Shown: piece after piece, positions 10,054 to 21,524 of the stretch
How positions within the stretch are numbered: the stretch's first letter is position 1
Layout of the letters: every line of letters begins with the position of its first letter
Assembly: GCA_016630955.3 (NCBI GenBank)
Contig: CM049990.2
Location: forward strand, 1,054,001 to 1,118,000
Origin: Didymella arachidicola
Lineage: Eukaryota; Ascomycota; Dothideomycetes; Pleosporales; Didymellaceae
Direction of reading: 5' to 3'
DNA: 64,000 nt
Notes under the pieces: generated by a model
Database searches by the model: none
Told to the model about the DNA's origin: nothing
Seen by the model: the letters and a program-made list of their open reading frames with translations, nothing else
Position numbers and translations under genes: made by a program

Positions 10054-12954
10054 ATGGACGATCTCAATGGCCTTGACTGGTCACAGCCCGCTAAACAACC
10101 CGCAACGACCCCCGCGGCGTTCCCTCCCTTTCGCCAGAGCCCCACGCCGCAGCTCTCTGGTCGTTCCACACCGCTGTCTGGCCTGTCTGGACAGCAATCG
10201 GGAGGAGCACAGCAGCCGAAGCCGTTCAAACCTCCCTCAAAGCCTGCGACCCCTGCCAACGACAGCTTCGCCAGCTTGGTCTCGAGCAAGAGTGCCAAGC
10301 CCGCGGGCAGTGGCCTCTCGTTGCAGGAACGGCAGAAGCAGCTGCAGGAGGAGAAGCTGAGGCAGGAGGTAGAGCGGAGGAAGCAGTACGATGCGAGCTT
10401 TGGCGGCGCCGACTCGCAGTTCTGGAACAATGTAGGAAGTGGAAAGAGCACGCCAGAGCCCTCGACTCTGGGCGCCATCCCTCCGCCTGGCTCGAACAAC
10501 CCGTTTAGCAAGCAGACGCTGTCGCAAACTATCAACAAACCCTTCGCCGGCCTCGACACCACTTCAAAGCGCCCCATACAGTCTCCTCCCGCCGAGGATG
10601 ATCTTCTTGCGGCTTTCAACAAAGCAGCACCAGTCGACAAGTCAAGTCACTTCCCTCCTCCCTCAAATGGCAGCGGTCGAAGCACTCCAGCGTTCAGTGC
10701 GACTGCTTCGAGAGGCCACACGCCTCTCCCGCGAGCGTCCAACGTAAACGCTTTCGCAGACGACGACGACGACGACATGTTCGGTCTTAAGCAGATGGCA
10801 CAAAAGTCGGCCTCGCCCGCTCCACCGCCGCCCGCCAACGACGACGATGACGACATACTTGGGCTGCTAGGGAAGCCGGTGGAGGAGTTCAAGAGGGAAG
10901 AGCCCAGGCCGGTGGTGGAGCAGCGACAACCAGAGGCACCACGAGAGACGTCTTCGAGTTCTATCAGTGCCCACGACAAAGCTGTTGCTGAGCTCGTAGA
11001 CATGGGCTTCTCAGCGGATCAGTCTGCCATAGCGCTTGCGACCACCGACTCTGGGCTTGATGTACAAGGGGCCGTTGGATGGATCTTGAATCAAGCGCAT
11101 GCGGAAGCGAAACAGAGATCACAAGAGCCCAGTCGAGATAGCTCGCGGCGAAGGCCCGAGGAGTCTGAGCAGCGCTCCAGACGAGGAGATAGCAGATTCA
11201 ATGCAAGGGAAGGAAGAGGCAGCGAGCCTGTACCGGCTTGGGCGCGCAGTAATGATGCTCGCAGCCGCTCTGGCCAGCGTCGACACGACGGTCAGCAGCA
11301 AGAGAAGGACGTCGCGCAGGTTGCTTCTGAGATTGGAAGTAGTCTTTTCAAGTCGGCCAACTCACTGTGGAAGCAGGGTCGGAAACAAGTGCAGAAGGCC
11401 GTGGCCGACTTTCAGCAAGATGGCGGTGACCCGAATATGCCAAAATGGATGCGTGATGCACAGGCAGCTGAGGCAGCACCAAAGACGAGCAGACAACAAC
11501 GCAACGACGCAAGCGCCACCGACGAGGCCATGATGCTTGAAGCTGGAGGACGGCCCAGCAAGCCAGTTCGTCAGGGTCAGCGAACCGATGAGTTGCCTGT
11601 GCGACAAAGGCGAGAGCAGGAAATGTCTCGTAATGGCCTACCTGACCGCATGTCTTCACAATCTCCCGCTCAACGCCAATCTACGCCGAGCTACGACAAG
11701 AAGCCTGCAGCGCGGTTGACTAGGCAAGACGTGGAGGAACAGAGCGCGCAAGCATATGTCAGCCCTGCACGCCGGAAAAAGGCAACACCGCAGCCTCAGC
11801 CAGAGGTTGATTTGTTCTCGCCCGAGCCAGCAGGCTCAACACCAAAAGCGCGACAGCCAGTGCCAAGCCAGTCAACCAATCCCTTCCTCCAGGCATCCTC
11901 AACGCCTAGCACCCGAATGCCCGCTCGCACGCCATCGCCGCCCAGACCGAAAGCACCGCCTCGAAGAATACCTCCTGCCTCTGCATCTGCGCTCAGCACA
12001 TCTGCCAGGGATCGTCAGAAGGGTTCGGAGGCCTTCAAGCGTGGTGACTATTCCGCTGCTCACATTGCCTACACGTCTGCTTTGGGTCCCCTCCCTGATA
12101 CACATCCAGTAAGGATCATCGTACTCTGCAATCGAGCTGTGACAAACAACAAAGTCGGCGATCCGAAAGCGGCAATTGCGGACGCAGATGCAGCTTTAGC
12201 CATCATCGGAGTTTCCAAAGGAGATGGCGAAAAGATAGCATCAGGCGGCGTTGAGGGCGACAAACATATGAAGGAATTCTACGGTAAAGCGCTGATGCGC
12301 AAAGCCGAGGCTCTCGAGCACATGGAGAAATGGACAGATGCGCATAAAGTCTGGAAGTTGGCTGTTCAAGATGGCGTTGGCGGTGCTGTTAGTATCTCTG
12401 GACGTAACAGGTGTGAGAAGGCTGCCGCTGGTGGTAATAACGATACAGCACCAGCTCCTGCTAAGCGTCCGCCTGTTCGGAAGCCCACCCCGAAGCCTTC
12501 CGCGATGTCAGACCTTGGCGGGAACACGCCTGACTCTGAGGCTGTCAAGAGGCTGAAGCTCGCTAATGCAGCAGCTGAGAAGGCTGACGATGAAAAGTTT
12601 GCCCTTGCTGATCAGGTCGACGCGAAACTCATCGCCTGGAAAGGCGGCAAGACCGATAACCTCCGTGCACTACTCGGATCTTTGGACAATGTGCTGTGGC
12701 CAGAGGCCGGTTGGAAGAAGGTCGGCATGGGTGATCTTGTAATGCCAAACAAGGTCAAGATCAACTACATGAAGGCGATTGCGAAGGTGCATCCCGATAA
12801 GGTATGTTGGAAAACATGTCCCAAAGTATTCCATCGCTAAAGCGGCCAACAGATTCCTCAATCTGCCACTACAGAGCAGAAGATGATCAGCGCGTCTGTC
12901 TTTGCGACGCTGAACGAGGCTTGGGACAAATTCAAGACCGACAACAACCTGTGA
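10054..12954 (+). CDS. SWA2: Auxilin/Swa2-like clathrin-uncoating J-domain protein
   Basis: Two exons (10054-12801, 12853-12954) with a 51-bp GT-AG intron give about 949 residues. The order is a long disordered N-terminus with DDLL/acidic patches that could bind clathrin or adaptors, including poly-Asp runs; a UBA domain near 306-350 (VAELVDMGFSADQSAIALA); a charged low-complexity middle; TPR-like helices near 650-790 (SEAFKRGDYSAAHIAYTSAL); and a C-terminal J domain from about 880. The J-domain HPD is present (VHPDK). The intron lies directly after HPDK, and reading through it would truncate the last helix. UBA-TPR-J is the Swa2/auxilin arrangement, which recruits Hsp70 to strip clathrin from vesicles. 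Confidence 0.9.
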
Positions 12955-13522
12955 TACCAACCGTGGTGACGGTCTTGGAGAATGCATTTTATGTAAATGT
13001 CGCCTTTGGACATGCATGGATTGGGAACATCTAGACTCACGATACCTGCCAGCAATCTATCTGTTCTGGCTTCGACTCTCCTTACATTGCACGTGATGCG
13101 GCTCAACTCCGGTTGCATCGTGCCTTGCAGCTTACCCCAGATCTTCAGACCTTGGCGTTTGCGATTTTCATGCCCAGTCATCGCGGAATAAGCCATTGAA
13201 AGTCCAGTTCATTATTTTCCGGACTACCGAGGTGTAAACTTGTTGAATCGCCAGATTATCCTCTCCGTATCCTCGCAACACAAGACGTGCAAGAGAAAGA
13301 AGCTCGGCCACAGTCATTTCTTTGAGCACGCGCCAACTTGGTTCCGGGACGCGAGCAGGTTCGCCTCACCTGGCGTCTATCACAACTCACATTCGCGAAA
13401 CACATCCCGGCGTATTAAGTCAATTGATCTAGCGAGAGTACACTCAGTTGCAATTGGTTCTGACTGGAGCTGAAAGAGAAGGGGCATTTGAGGTTCGAGT
13501 GTGGGCATACGTCATAGGCAAA
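12955..13522. other. Intergenic; nothing recognised
   Basis: Contains the 3' end of the Swa2-like gene and the promoter of the PQ-loop gene. Small frames lack protein-like composition. Confidence 0.5.
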
Positions 13523-14716
13523 ATGTTTCCGCCAGCCCAAGGCCTGCGGTTGGACATCGATGCCATCAGCCAAATTTTTGGATCAATCAGTATCGCGTGT
13601 TGGATAGGTCAGTTCTCCCACGCGTCGGTATCACACGGTCGACCTCATGGCGTGGCAGCTGCGTGACAACCAAGAATTACTCCCAGCTGACATGCCGTAG
13701 TCGTCTTCTCACCTCAAATCATCGAAAACTGGAAGAGAAGCTCTGCAGAAGGCCTCTCCGTTGTGTTCATCATAATATGGCTTCTCGGTGATTTCTTCAA
13801 CATCTTTGGCGCCGTCCTTCAGGGCGTGCTGCCCACTATGACTATCCTGGCTGTCTACTACACCCTGGCCGACATCGTCCTGCTGCTCCAATGCTTCTGG
13901 TACAAAGGATTCACGCTTCGTGACGTAGTCAACAAGCCTGGCGACGACTCTGACGAAAGCAACTCTCCCGTGAGCGAGGACGAACCGCTCCTCTCCGATC
14001 GCCGCCAGAACGGCGCTTCGTATGCCAGCGTCGTCGCCAACGGCCAGTCCAACGGTCAGCGTCCCAGGATCTCAGATGCAGACCGCCGTCACTCAAATCA
14101 CTCTCAATCATCGTTCCGCGAGCGCTTCCTCTCGATCGATGGCACGCACCTCTCGCCCGCAACGCCCCTGCACGGCGACGCCAACGGCGAAGTGCACGTC
14201 GAGCGACGTCCCCAAGCGCAATCGACAGCAAAAACCATTATATTCAACCTCGGCACCGTCCTCCTGGTAATGGCCGCCGGCGTCTTCGGATGGTGGCTCA
14301 GCGCGATCCAGGCCCCGCCCGACGACACCCCCGACGTACCCGACTCAAAGCCCGACTTCAATCTCTGGGGCCAGATCTTCGGCTACATCTGCGCGGCGCT
14401 GTATCTTGGGAGCCGCATCCCGCAGCTGCTGCTCAACTACCGCCGCAAGAGCACTGACGGCATCAGCATGCTGTTCTTCCTGTTTGCGTGTCTCGGCAAC
14501 CTGACGTACGTGCTGAGTATCGTTGTGTACAAGCCGCGCTGTAAGCACCATCCCTGCAGGGAGGGTGAGGCGTGGGATATCTACGCGCGGTACATTGCGG
14601 TCAATTTCTCGTGGCTGCTGGGTAGCTTTGGAACGCTGATTCTGGATGCGTGCGTGTTTGTGCAGTACTTCATGTACAGGAAGGATGAGGAGGAGAGCGA
14701 CGAGGAAGAGGAGTAG
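13523..14716 (+). CDS. PQ-loop vacuolar amino-acid transporter (Ypq family)
   Basis: Exon 1 (13523-13607) and exon 2 (13701-14716) are joined by a 93-bp GT-AG intron to give 366 residues. The junction restores the first PQ-loop, VVFSPQIIENWKRSSAEGLS, whose Pro-Gln pair is at residues 33-34; the second is SRIPQLLLNYRRKSTDGIS near 269. Both are followed by the expected hydrophobic helices (IIWLLGDFFNIFGAVLQG; LFFLFACLGNLTYVLS). A hydrophilic loop of about 100 residues separates the two halves. The C-terminus is acidic (DEEESDEEEE). The yeast Ypq1-3 and animal PQLC2 relatives export cationic amino acids from vacuole or lysosome. The substrate here is inferred. Confidence 0.88.
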
Positions 14717-15441
14717 TCTGAAGGGGAGTCGTCGTACATGGTTATTTGTACGTAGCGGTGCGTATTATGTTCAAAAGTTACTGGGTGGCAATGTGTAGAT
14801 GTGGTATGCATGTCGATAGCGCGAAAATCGTGCGACTACCTTCGTTCGTAATGGTAGCATCGCAGAGGGTATGGAAGGTCGCCATAGTGGCGTATGACGC
14901 TTATCTTGTATATGTATGTAGTGTCGGAAGAGTAATGTGATCCGACTTGCAAAGGCAGCAAGGTGCAATTATTGCAACTCATATGTTATCGTTCAGTCCT
15001 CACTCCTAGGCGTCCCCGGAAGGCCGGTATATTTGATGTATGTGTCTCGACAGATCATCATAGGGATCGGTATCAAATTAAGCAAACACAGATCCATGTT
15101 TTGTCTTCATGCTCCAAAACGTAGATCCAGCCACTTATGTAGCTACCTCCACCGCTCGAGTACATGGTCCGTTTGCACACCTGCGCGGCATGCTCGATCA
15201 ACATGAGCATAGGGTGGTAAAGTGAGCTTCTATTGGCTTAGATCTGAGACAGACATGTGCATAGTCGTTTGTCAGGCATGCATCTTCGCACGCAGCTGTG
15301 CACCAGTCGCGCATCGGAGCGATACATATATGGCCGCCATATATAACCGCTTCGTCTCCAGCAGCAACCCTTCCCTCAATATTACACTTCTGAAACAAAT
15401 CTTTATCGCTCAAACCTCCAGTCCGAAAGACGATACACACC
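14717..15441. other. Intergenic; nothing recognised
   Basis: Short frames only. The last 100 bases are pyrimidine/A-rich, as expected for a fungal promoter before the next start codon. Confidence 0.45.
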
Positions 15442-16856
15442 ATGCCCATGTCTGATAAGTTTAAGCGTAACGCTTCTTCATCTACTCCTCCAACAGCACA
15501 CTAACTCTCACAGGTACCGTCTGGGTCGCTGTCGATGCCATAGAGCTTACCTATGCTCCCTGCTACCCTCAGCGCTTCGCCACCATCGACGCCGCCAAAC
15601 TCTTCGTAAAGGCGCTCTGCGACGCCGCAGCGTTCGACTACGGCTTGCCCACTGCCTACAACCTGCGCGCCAGCGACCCCCACCCCACCGTCAACTTGGT
15701 GAAGGATAGAGTGTGCTTCCTCATTGCCATCAGGGCGCATCAGCAGGGCGAGTTCCATCTTGACGAGGGGTTACCGGATCGGAAGAGTCTGCGCGGTAAG
15801 TGGGGAGATCCAGGGCGTCTGTCCTGGCTACTTGATATTGGCACTGCTGACACGTTTAGATGCCGTTGAGGCAGAGATACCGCGCCTTACTGCTCTGGTG
15901 CAAGCTTGGCCTGCTTCCTTCGCGTCTGCGGATGTAGCAGCCAAGTACGTTGCGGGCGTTGCGGCGCTGCGTGGGTACGAGTATGCGCGCTTCGAGGGCG
16001 TGAGCGAGGGGAAGTTTCAAGGGTATGCTACGTGGAATACTGCGAGGAGGGGGTGGGAGAGGGAGAGGTTTGAAATGGATCGTGTGCCGAAGGAGTGGAA
16101 GCGTCGAGCCGAGAAGACAGCCAAGGCTGATGATAAGGCGAAGACGATGACGGGTATGTCATGGCCGCACTGCGGAGTAGCCTGGAAGGAGAGTGCTGCT
16201 GACACGGTATAGATGCGATCGAAGCCGACATCGCCCGTCTTTCAACGCTCATGCCTCGCGAAGTATGGCCTACGACGTTCTCCAATCTCAACGCTGCGAG
16301 GAACTTTGTCGGCCAGTGGTGCTATGAGAATAATTTCAGATACGCAGGCTGGCTGGACGTCGAGTTGAGGAAATACCGTCTGTTCGTCAACTTCAACGCA
16401 GCGAAGTATGCCCTTGATGCTCGTGTTTTCGAGGTCGAACGCGCTGTTCCGTCTCTGAGCAAGTCCCAAGCGAAGGAGCTGAATGCTCCAAAGGATGACG
16501 TCGAGGTGATTGAGGTGGAGGCGTCCGCGCATGAGGAAAGTGCAAGCACGACCGTCTCCCAGGGCCAGGCAGGCACCCGCAACCACAACCACCCCTACGA
16601 CCGGAGTCTTGTCGAAGATACCAGCAGCGCCAGTAGCTCTCCGTCAACAGCCACATCCATTTCTTCCAACGAAATTGATGCCTACGGCGTTACCGTCGCA
16701 TCAGCAGCACCCGATTGTGAGAAGGAGGCCGCACCCGTCGATCCTTTCAAGGCGAGTACTCCACCTGCCTGAAGCATGCGCTTCTGCTAACTTTTCGTTC
16801 AGGACCTGATCGCCGAGCTCCAGCGCGGATACCTTCTCAAGGCTGCCTTTGAGTGA
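15442..16856 (+). CDS. Unrecognised five-exon protein with repeated modules
   Basis: The model has exons 15442-15466, 15514-15795, 15860-16153, 16213-16751 and 16803-16856, giving about 397 residues. Introns 1-3 are phase 1 with GT-AG ends; intron 1 has a textbook branch site (CACTAAC) 10 nt before its acceptor. Exons 3 and 4 each open with a near-identical motif (DAVEAEIPRLTALV and DAIEADIARLSTLM) followed by a WP...F...A..(Y/F)V...Y.YA pattern. Exon 2 carries a diverged version (DAIELTYAPCYPQRF). The protein is therefore about three modules, each with its own exon, then a Ser/Thr/Glu-rich disordered tail ending LQRGYLLKAAFE. Intron 4 uses a GC donor in this model; a GT donor 4 bp downstream gives a different short C-terminus. 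I do not recognise the family, and no signal peptide or membrane segment is seen. The first exon is the least certain part. Confidence 0.7.
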
Positions 16857-17461
16857 CGGGTCTCTCGATGGCTTAGTGACAATCTGAGTGTGATGGGAGG
16901 CGTTCCCGAGATCGAATGATCATCTCGTATGTCTGCAAGAGAGTTTTAAAAGTTCCGGTGATCTGTTTTGGTTTGACTGCACCAAATGTTCGCTTCGGCT
17001 ATGATCTGAGGGTTTGCTTGATGGGTTCGGAGGCTGTTGAGGTGATTGCCGTCATGGGCATCTGTTCTCCTGGCAGGAAGTGGTCTTGTCCGGTCCTGTC
17101 TAATTGTTTTACTAAGATGGTTTCTCGAGACACCGTTTGTTTGCTATATAAGATTGCTCGGGCTCGGTGGCATTGTTGGATCAATGGATAGAGTGGCTTA
17201 TGACGTCAGACCATGGTTTCCCCGGACTTCTCGGTCGCAGCTGCGCCGAAATTGACGACACAAGTGCAATCTCCAGAGATCGACAGGGTACGGACTCATT
17301 ATGCCTCCAATCAAGCTTCTCTTGGTAAAGGCTTATTTCCCCTCGTTTTGCCTAGTGTTGTTCTGCAGGATAAAGCCGAGCGAAATAAAACATCGGGGTG
17401 TAGCAGACCATGCTGAGTCCGCTGCAACCTATCGATACTCTCTCTCAAATATTCAGTCAAG
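16857..17461. promoter_or_regulatory. Region upstream of the GH28 gene
   Basis: Contains TATATAAG at about 17146-17153, roughly 310 bp before the start codon, too far to be claimed as the core promoter unless the 5' leader is long. Otherwise nothing recognised. Confidence 0.3.
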
Positions 17462-18881
17462 ATGCAAATCACCTCTGGGACGCTACTAGCTCTAACCTTG
17501 ACAAACACTATTGCATCTACAAGTATCGAGCGAGTCACCCTTCCTAACGGACGCCTGCAGTGCACTGTTCACGCCAATGGCAACCAAACAGATGACGTTC
17601 CCAACATCCTTGAGTCCTTTACGACTTGCGGTAACGGCGGTGACATTGTCTTTCCCGAGAACGAAGACTACTACATCGCTTCACGCCTCAATCCCACAGT
17701 GAACGACGTCCGCATACACTGGCATGGTCAATGGACCTTCTCACCAGACCTCACCTATTGGCGGCACAATTCCTACCCAATTTTCTTCCAAAACCACGCC
17801 GCAGGCTTCGTCCTCACCGGCGACGGCATCTGGATCAACGGCTACAGCACAGGCGGTATTTTCGGCAACGGCAACACGTGGGTACGTCTCTTGCGACCCC
17901 TGATGAACACAATGGAACGCAGCCAACAAGGCTACCGCCTATACTCGACCATCACTAGATTGCGCGCTAACAGTTGTTTAGTATGTTGCCGAAGCCGCCT
18001 CACCCGTCGGCGACACCCAGCCTGGGCGTCCCATGCCGTTCGTCTTCTGGAACGTGTCAGACGTATCCGTATCCAATTTCTACATCCGCGATCCCCAGTT
18101 GTGGGCCATCAACATCATGAACGGGACGAACATGGCGTTTGCTAATATCACGGTCAATGCTACGGCGCCGTCTGCGCCGCGGAATGGAACGAACTGGATT
18201 CAGAATACTGATGGGTTTGATACCATGGATGCGAATAACATCCTGCTGGAGAATTTCGTGTACCAGGGCGGAGACGACTGTGTGGCAATCAAGCCGAGGA
18301 GTTATAACATTAAGATTAGGAATGTGACATGTCATGGGGGGAACGGTATCGCGATTGGCAGTCTGGGTCAGTATCTCGAGGACTCGAGCGTCGAGAACGT
18401 GGTCATCGATGGCGCAAGGCTGATCCGCAATGGATGGCTGCATGGTTCTGTTTTGATCAAGACCTGGGTTGGGGTGCTGGTTAACCAGTCGAGTCGCAGC
18501 TACGAGTCGGCGGATGTGCCTCGCGGCGCGGGATGGGGCAGCGTTCGCAACATCCTGTTCTCGAACTTCCATGTTGAGGGTGCTGAGGCTGGACCGGAGA
18601 TCAATCAAGACAGCGGTAACAACGATACAAAGGCGTTCCAGGGAAGCAGTTTGATGGAGATCTCGAATATCGTGTACGCAAACTGGACCGGTTATCTACA
18701 CCTTGATAAGGGCGCCAACGAGACTACTGGGATCTCGTGCTCGAAGGTGCACCCCTGCTACAATATCGACTTCAGAAACGTAAGCCTGACGGTGGCGGAG
18801 AACTCTACAAACATAGGCACGGGCGATTGCAAGTTCGTGGAAGCGGGCGGCGTCCACGGACTGAAAGGTAGTGGATGCTGA
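17462..18881 (+). CDS. Secreted GH28 glycosidase (exo-polygalacturonase-like)
   Basis: Two exons (17462-17881, 17982-18881) with a 100-bp GT-AG intron give 439 residues. The N-terminus is a signal peptide (MQITSGTLLALTLTNTIAS). All four GH28 signature regions are present: NTDGFD near residue 214, QGGDDCVAIKP near 235, CHGGNGIAIGSLG near 256 and IKTW near 298; the Asp residues of the first two are the catalytic acids. HGG replaces the more usual GHG spacing, and RIK is reduced to IK, as in exo-acting members. Many N-glycosylation sites support secretion. The family hydrolyses galacturonan in pectin. The exo mode is inferred from motif variants, and a rhamnogalacturonase remains possible. Confidence 0.9.
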
Positions 18882-19987
18882 TGGAACCCGGTATCCGGCA
18901 CACGTACATTATTTGAATCATGCTACGCATTATGCACATAGTCGCGATCAAGGCAGCCTGCTGAACACAGCTTTGTGTGTTCTTACAATTCACTTCTTTT
19001 GTACTGGGGTGAGTACACAATCAAGCCGGCTAAGCACATGCGAAGGAACGCTTAACTGACGGCGGCCGTGAGCGCTCATGCGGCATGATGCAGTACGGTG
19101 AGGACGACTTTTGTGTGCAGGTGGCAGACACCACTAGAGATACTGCAGATCGCGTGGCAATATCTGACTTGCCGATCTGAAGTGTCTTGCCTCACTCGTG
19201 CGATTCTGGGCTGGTGATGCTGCTGACCATGATGAGGGGAACGACTGCCGCAGTCGTCGTAAGCTCTCAGCTGGCGTGTGCCTAGACCAGCTCGTCTTGT
19301 AAGCTCTCGCAGCTCAATCGACCGGCTCGAAAGCAACAAAGCAAGGCGAGTAGCGTGGGACAAGATTGCATGCGCAAGGTGGTGTTGGTGTTGCAGAGGT
19401 CGAAAGACAAGAATAGCTATTTGCCCCACAAGTCCGTGCACTACGTGGGCGCTTCGATTATCCCCATCCAATGGACCATCCCTCGTAGACGCCCTTCCAT
19501 CCAACGTGAAACGTTTATCAACGTCCACCCAATGACTACATATCAGCCCAGCAAGCATCTTTACACAAGGGGAGGATGAAAGATGTTCCGCACGCGGTCC
19601 TTCTTCGAAGCGCCTACGCGTAGCCGTTTTCCATCCTTCGTACCTGCGGTGCGCTCCGCAGAGGCGTCAGCAGGCGCTCCCTTCCTTGACTCCGGTCCTG
19701 GGTAGCGCCCAAAGGAGGAAGCGTATTCTATGAACAGCAGCCTGGGGATAAGCCGGCCTTCCGGACGATCTATGAGTGGTTCGTGCTATGCAGACTCATC
19801 TTAGTCTTTCGAGGTGCAGACAGATCAGACCTACAAAGACACCAAGGCGCCTCGACTGCATGCGAGACGTTTGCGCGTTCATCTTTGCCGTCTCTTGGTC
19901 AGCCCTCGGTGCATACTCCTCCAAAGCTCAAATCTGCTTTGTGGCATAGCTTGCTGGACTCAAGCGTCTTTATCTTCATCCTTCATC
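18882..19987. other. Intergenic; nothing coding recognised
   Basis: A 10-bp palindrome CTACGCGTAG at about 19613-19622 includes ACGCGT, the MCB-type core, but its role here is unknown. Frames at 19076-19558 on the minus strand look non-coding. Confidence 0.4.
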
Positions 19988-21524
19988 ATGTCGTCTCTTG
20001 CTCTCTTTATCTCCGCAACTGTGCTGTTTGCTCAGTCAACAGATGCTTTCAACTGTTCACTCAAGCCTATCTACGTCGACATCCACAAGCGCGCTGTTCA
20101 TGATTCGCCCAAGTTCCAGTATGGGTCTTTCATCGGAGTTGGCACGGGCGAGACCGCATCAGCGACGTCAGCACAGAATCACAGCTTGTGGCCATCGTTA
20201 TCACAAAACCATATGTCATTCGGGACACTCGGCTTTTGCAACGATAGCACACTAGCCAATTGCAAGGAGTCGACAGGTGGTTTCTTCACCAGTGACCAGT
20301 CTACCTCGTAGGTCACCTTTGTTCGGCAAGGCTATATAGGTCACTGAAGTCTTTACCAGGTTCGTCGAGTACAAGAACTTCAAGACCTTGGATGCGGACC
20401 TCAACAATACCCTCGATGGCTACTTTGGCCAAGACACTCTGCGGTTGTATACACACTTTTTTGAGACTGATGGAGCATCACAGACCCTTGTTCCAAACTC
20501 CACAATAGAAGTTGCCACATCAGGCAACATCGTCCCAGGAAGGGTGGGGATAGGTGCGGACTCAACACTTCTGAGAGATCTTGCCAGCCGCGAGATGATC
20601 GCGGGCAAGACCTACTCGCTTTACATTGGGCAAGGCTTCGATCGTGCCGGCGGCAAGGTCAATGGAAGCAATGTTTTCGGAGGCTACGACTCTGGTCGTT
20701 TCACAGGGACACCGCACCAATATCCTATGGACTTAGACAAGGTCAATCCCATGAGCGTACGTGTCAAGGACATCCTTATCACACAGAACGGGGGCAACAC
20801 AAACCAGTCTTTGTTCAGCACTGCGGCATTCCCCGACATGAAGTCAACACCACAACCCTTCGAGGCAGAGATCACTACCGACCAGTTCCCACTGTCACTG
20901 CCATATCAAATCACCCGAAATTTTATCAAGGCAGCTACAGCTTCGAAGGACAACTACTGGGGCGACAATTCACTGAAGGCTGACCAAAGGTTCAACGCTA
21001 CTCTCTCGATCGTGCTGGATGATGGCTTCACCATCACTTTTCCGCCCGAGGTCCTCAAGAATGCCTCAAACATTACACCCGTACAGAACCGCGACGAGAA
21101 TGACAACTCCCCTTTCCGTCTCGGTGCTGCTTTTCTTAGTCAGGTCTACCTTATGGCCGACTTCGACAGCAGCAACTTCTTCCTTGCCAAAGCCGTACAA
21201 AAGAACAACATGGTCATGCCTGTCACTTTCTGCCCCAAGTCAACACCTGAAGCTTATGAGCGGCCCAAGCAGAACCAGTGGGAAAGCCAAGGTCTCATCG
21301 GCGCTGTTATTGGCGGCGTCTTTGGGGGTATCGGTTGCATTGCTGCTCTGTACTGCTTGTATGTCAGCTGGCTGAGGAAGGCAGACGAGAGGAGGCTAAA
21401 GAAAGCCCTAGCGAGAAACAGTGCTGCGAAGCTCGAGCAGATGGATGTTGAATCTGCTCCGAGCTTCGAAGGGCCACCAAAGACAAGTGTAAAGGAGAAG
21501 GTGATGTTCTGGAAGAAGAGATAG
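19988..21524 (+). CDS. Membrane-anchored A1 aspartic-protease-like protein, probably inactive
   Basis: Exons 19988-20307 and 20360-21524 (52-bp GT-AG intron) give 494 residues. The start is the ATG that opens on a signal peptide (MSSLALFISATVLFAQSTDA). The middle has the fungal pepsin-like (A1) features FGQDTLRLY, IGQGFDR and NVFGGYDSGRF. A single transmembrane segment lies near 417-447 (GLIGAVIGGVFGGIGCIAAL), followed by a basic cytosolic tail. The two catalytic D(T/S)G motifs expected after the first strand and in the C-lobe are not visible at their places; the YDSG seen belongs to the conserved FGGYD loop. The protein therefore looks like a non-catalytic surface relative of yapsins. N-glycosylation sites are frequent. 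The fold assignment is an inference from motifs. Confidence 0.72.

Noticed and set aside
19076..19558. Minus-strand frame of 160 codons between GH28 and the protease-like gene
   Set aside because: His/Arg/Leu-rich random-looking translation, overlapped by an equally long plus-strand frame, and no splice or family support.
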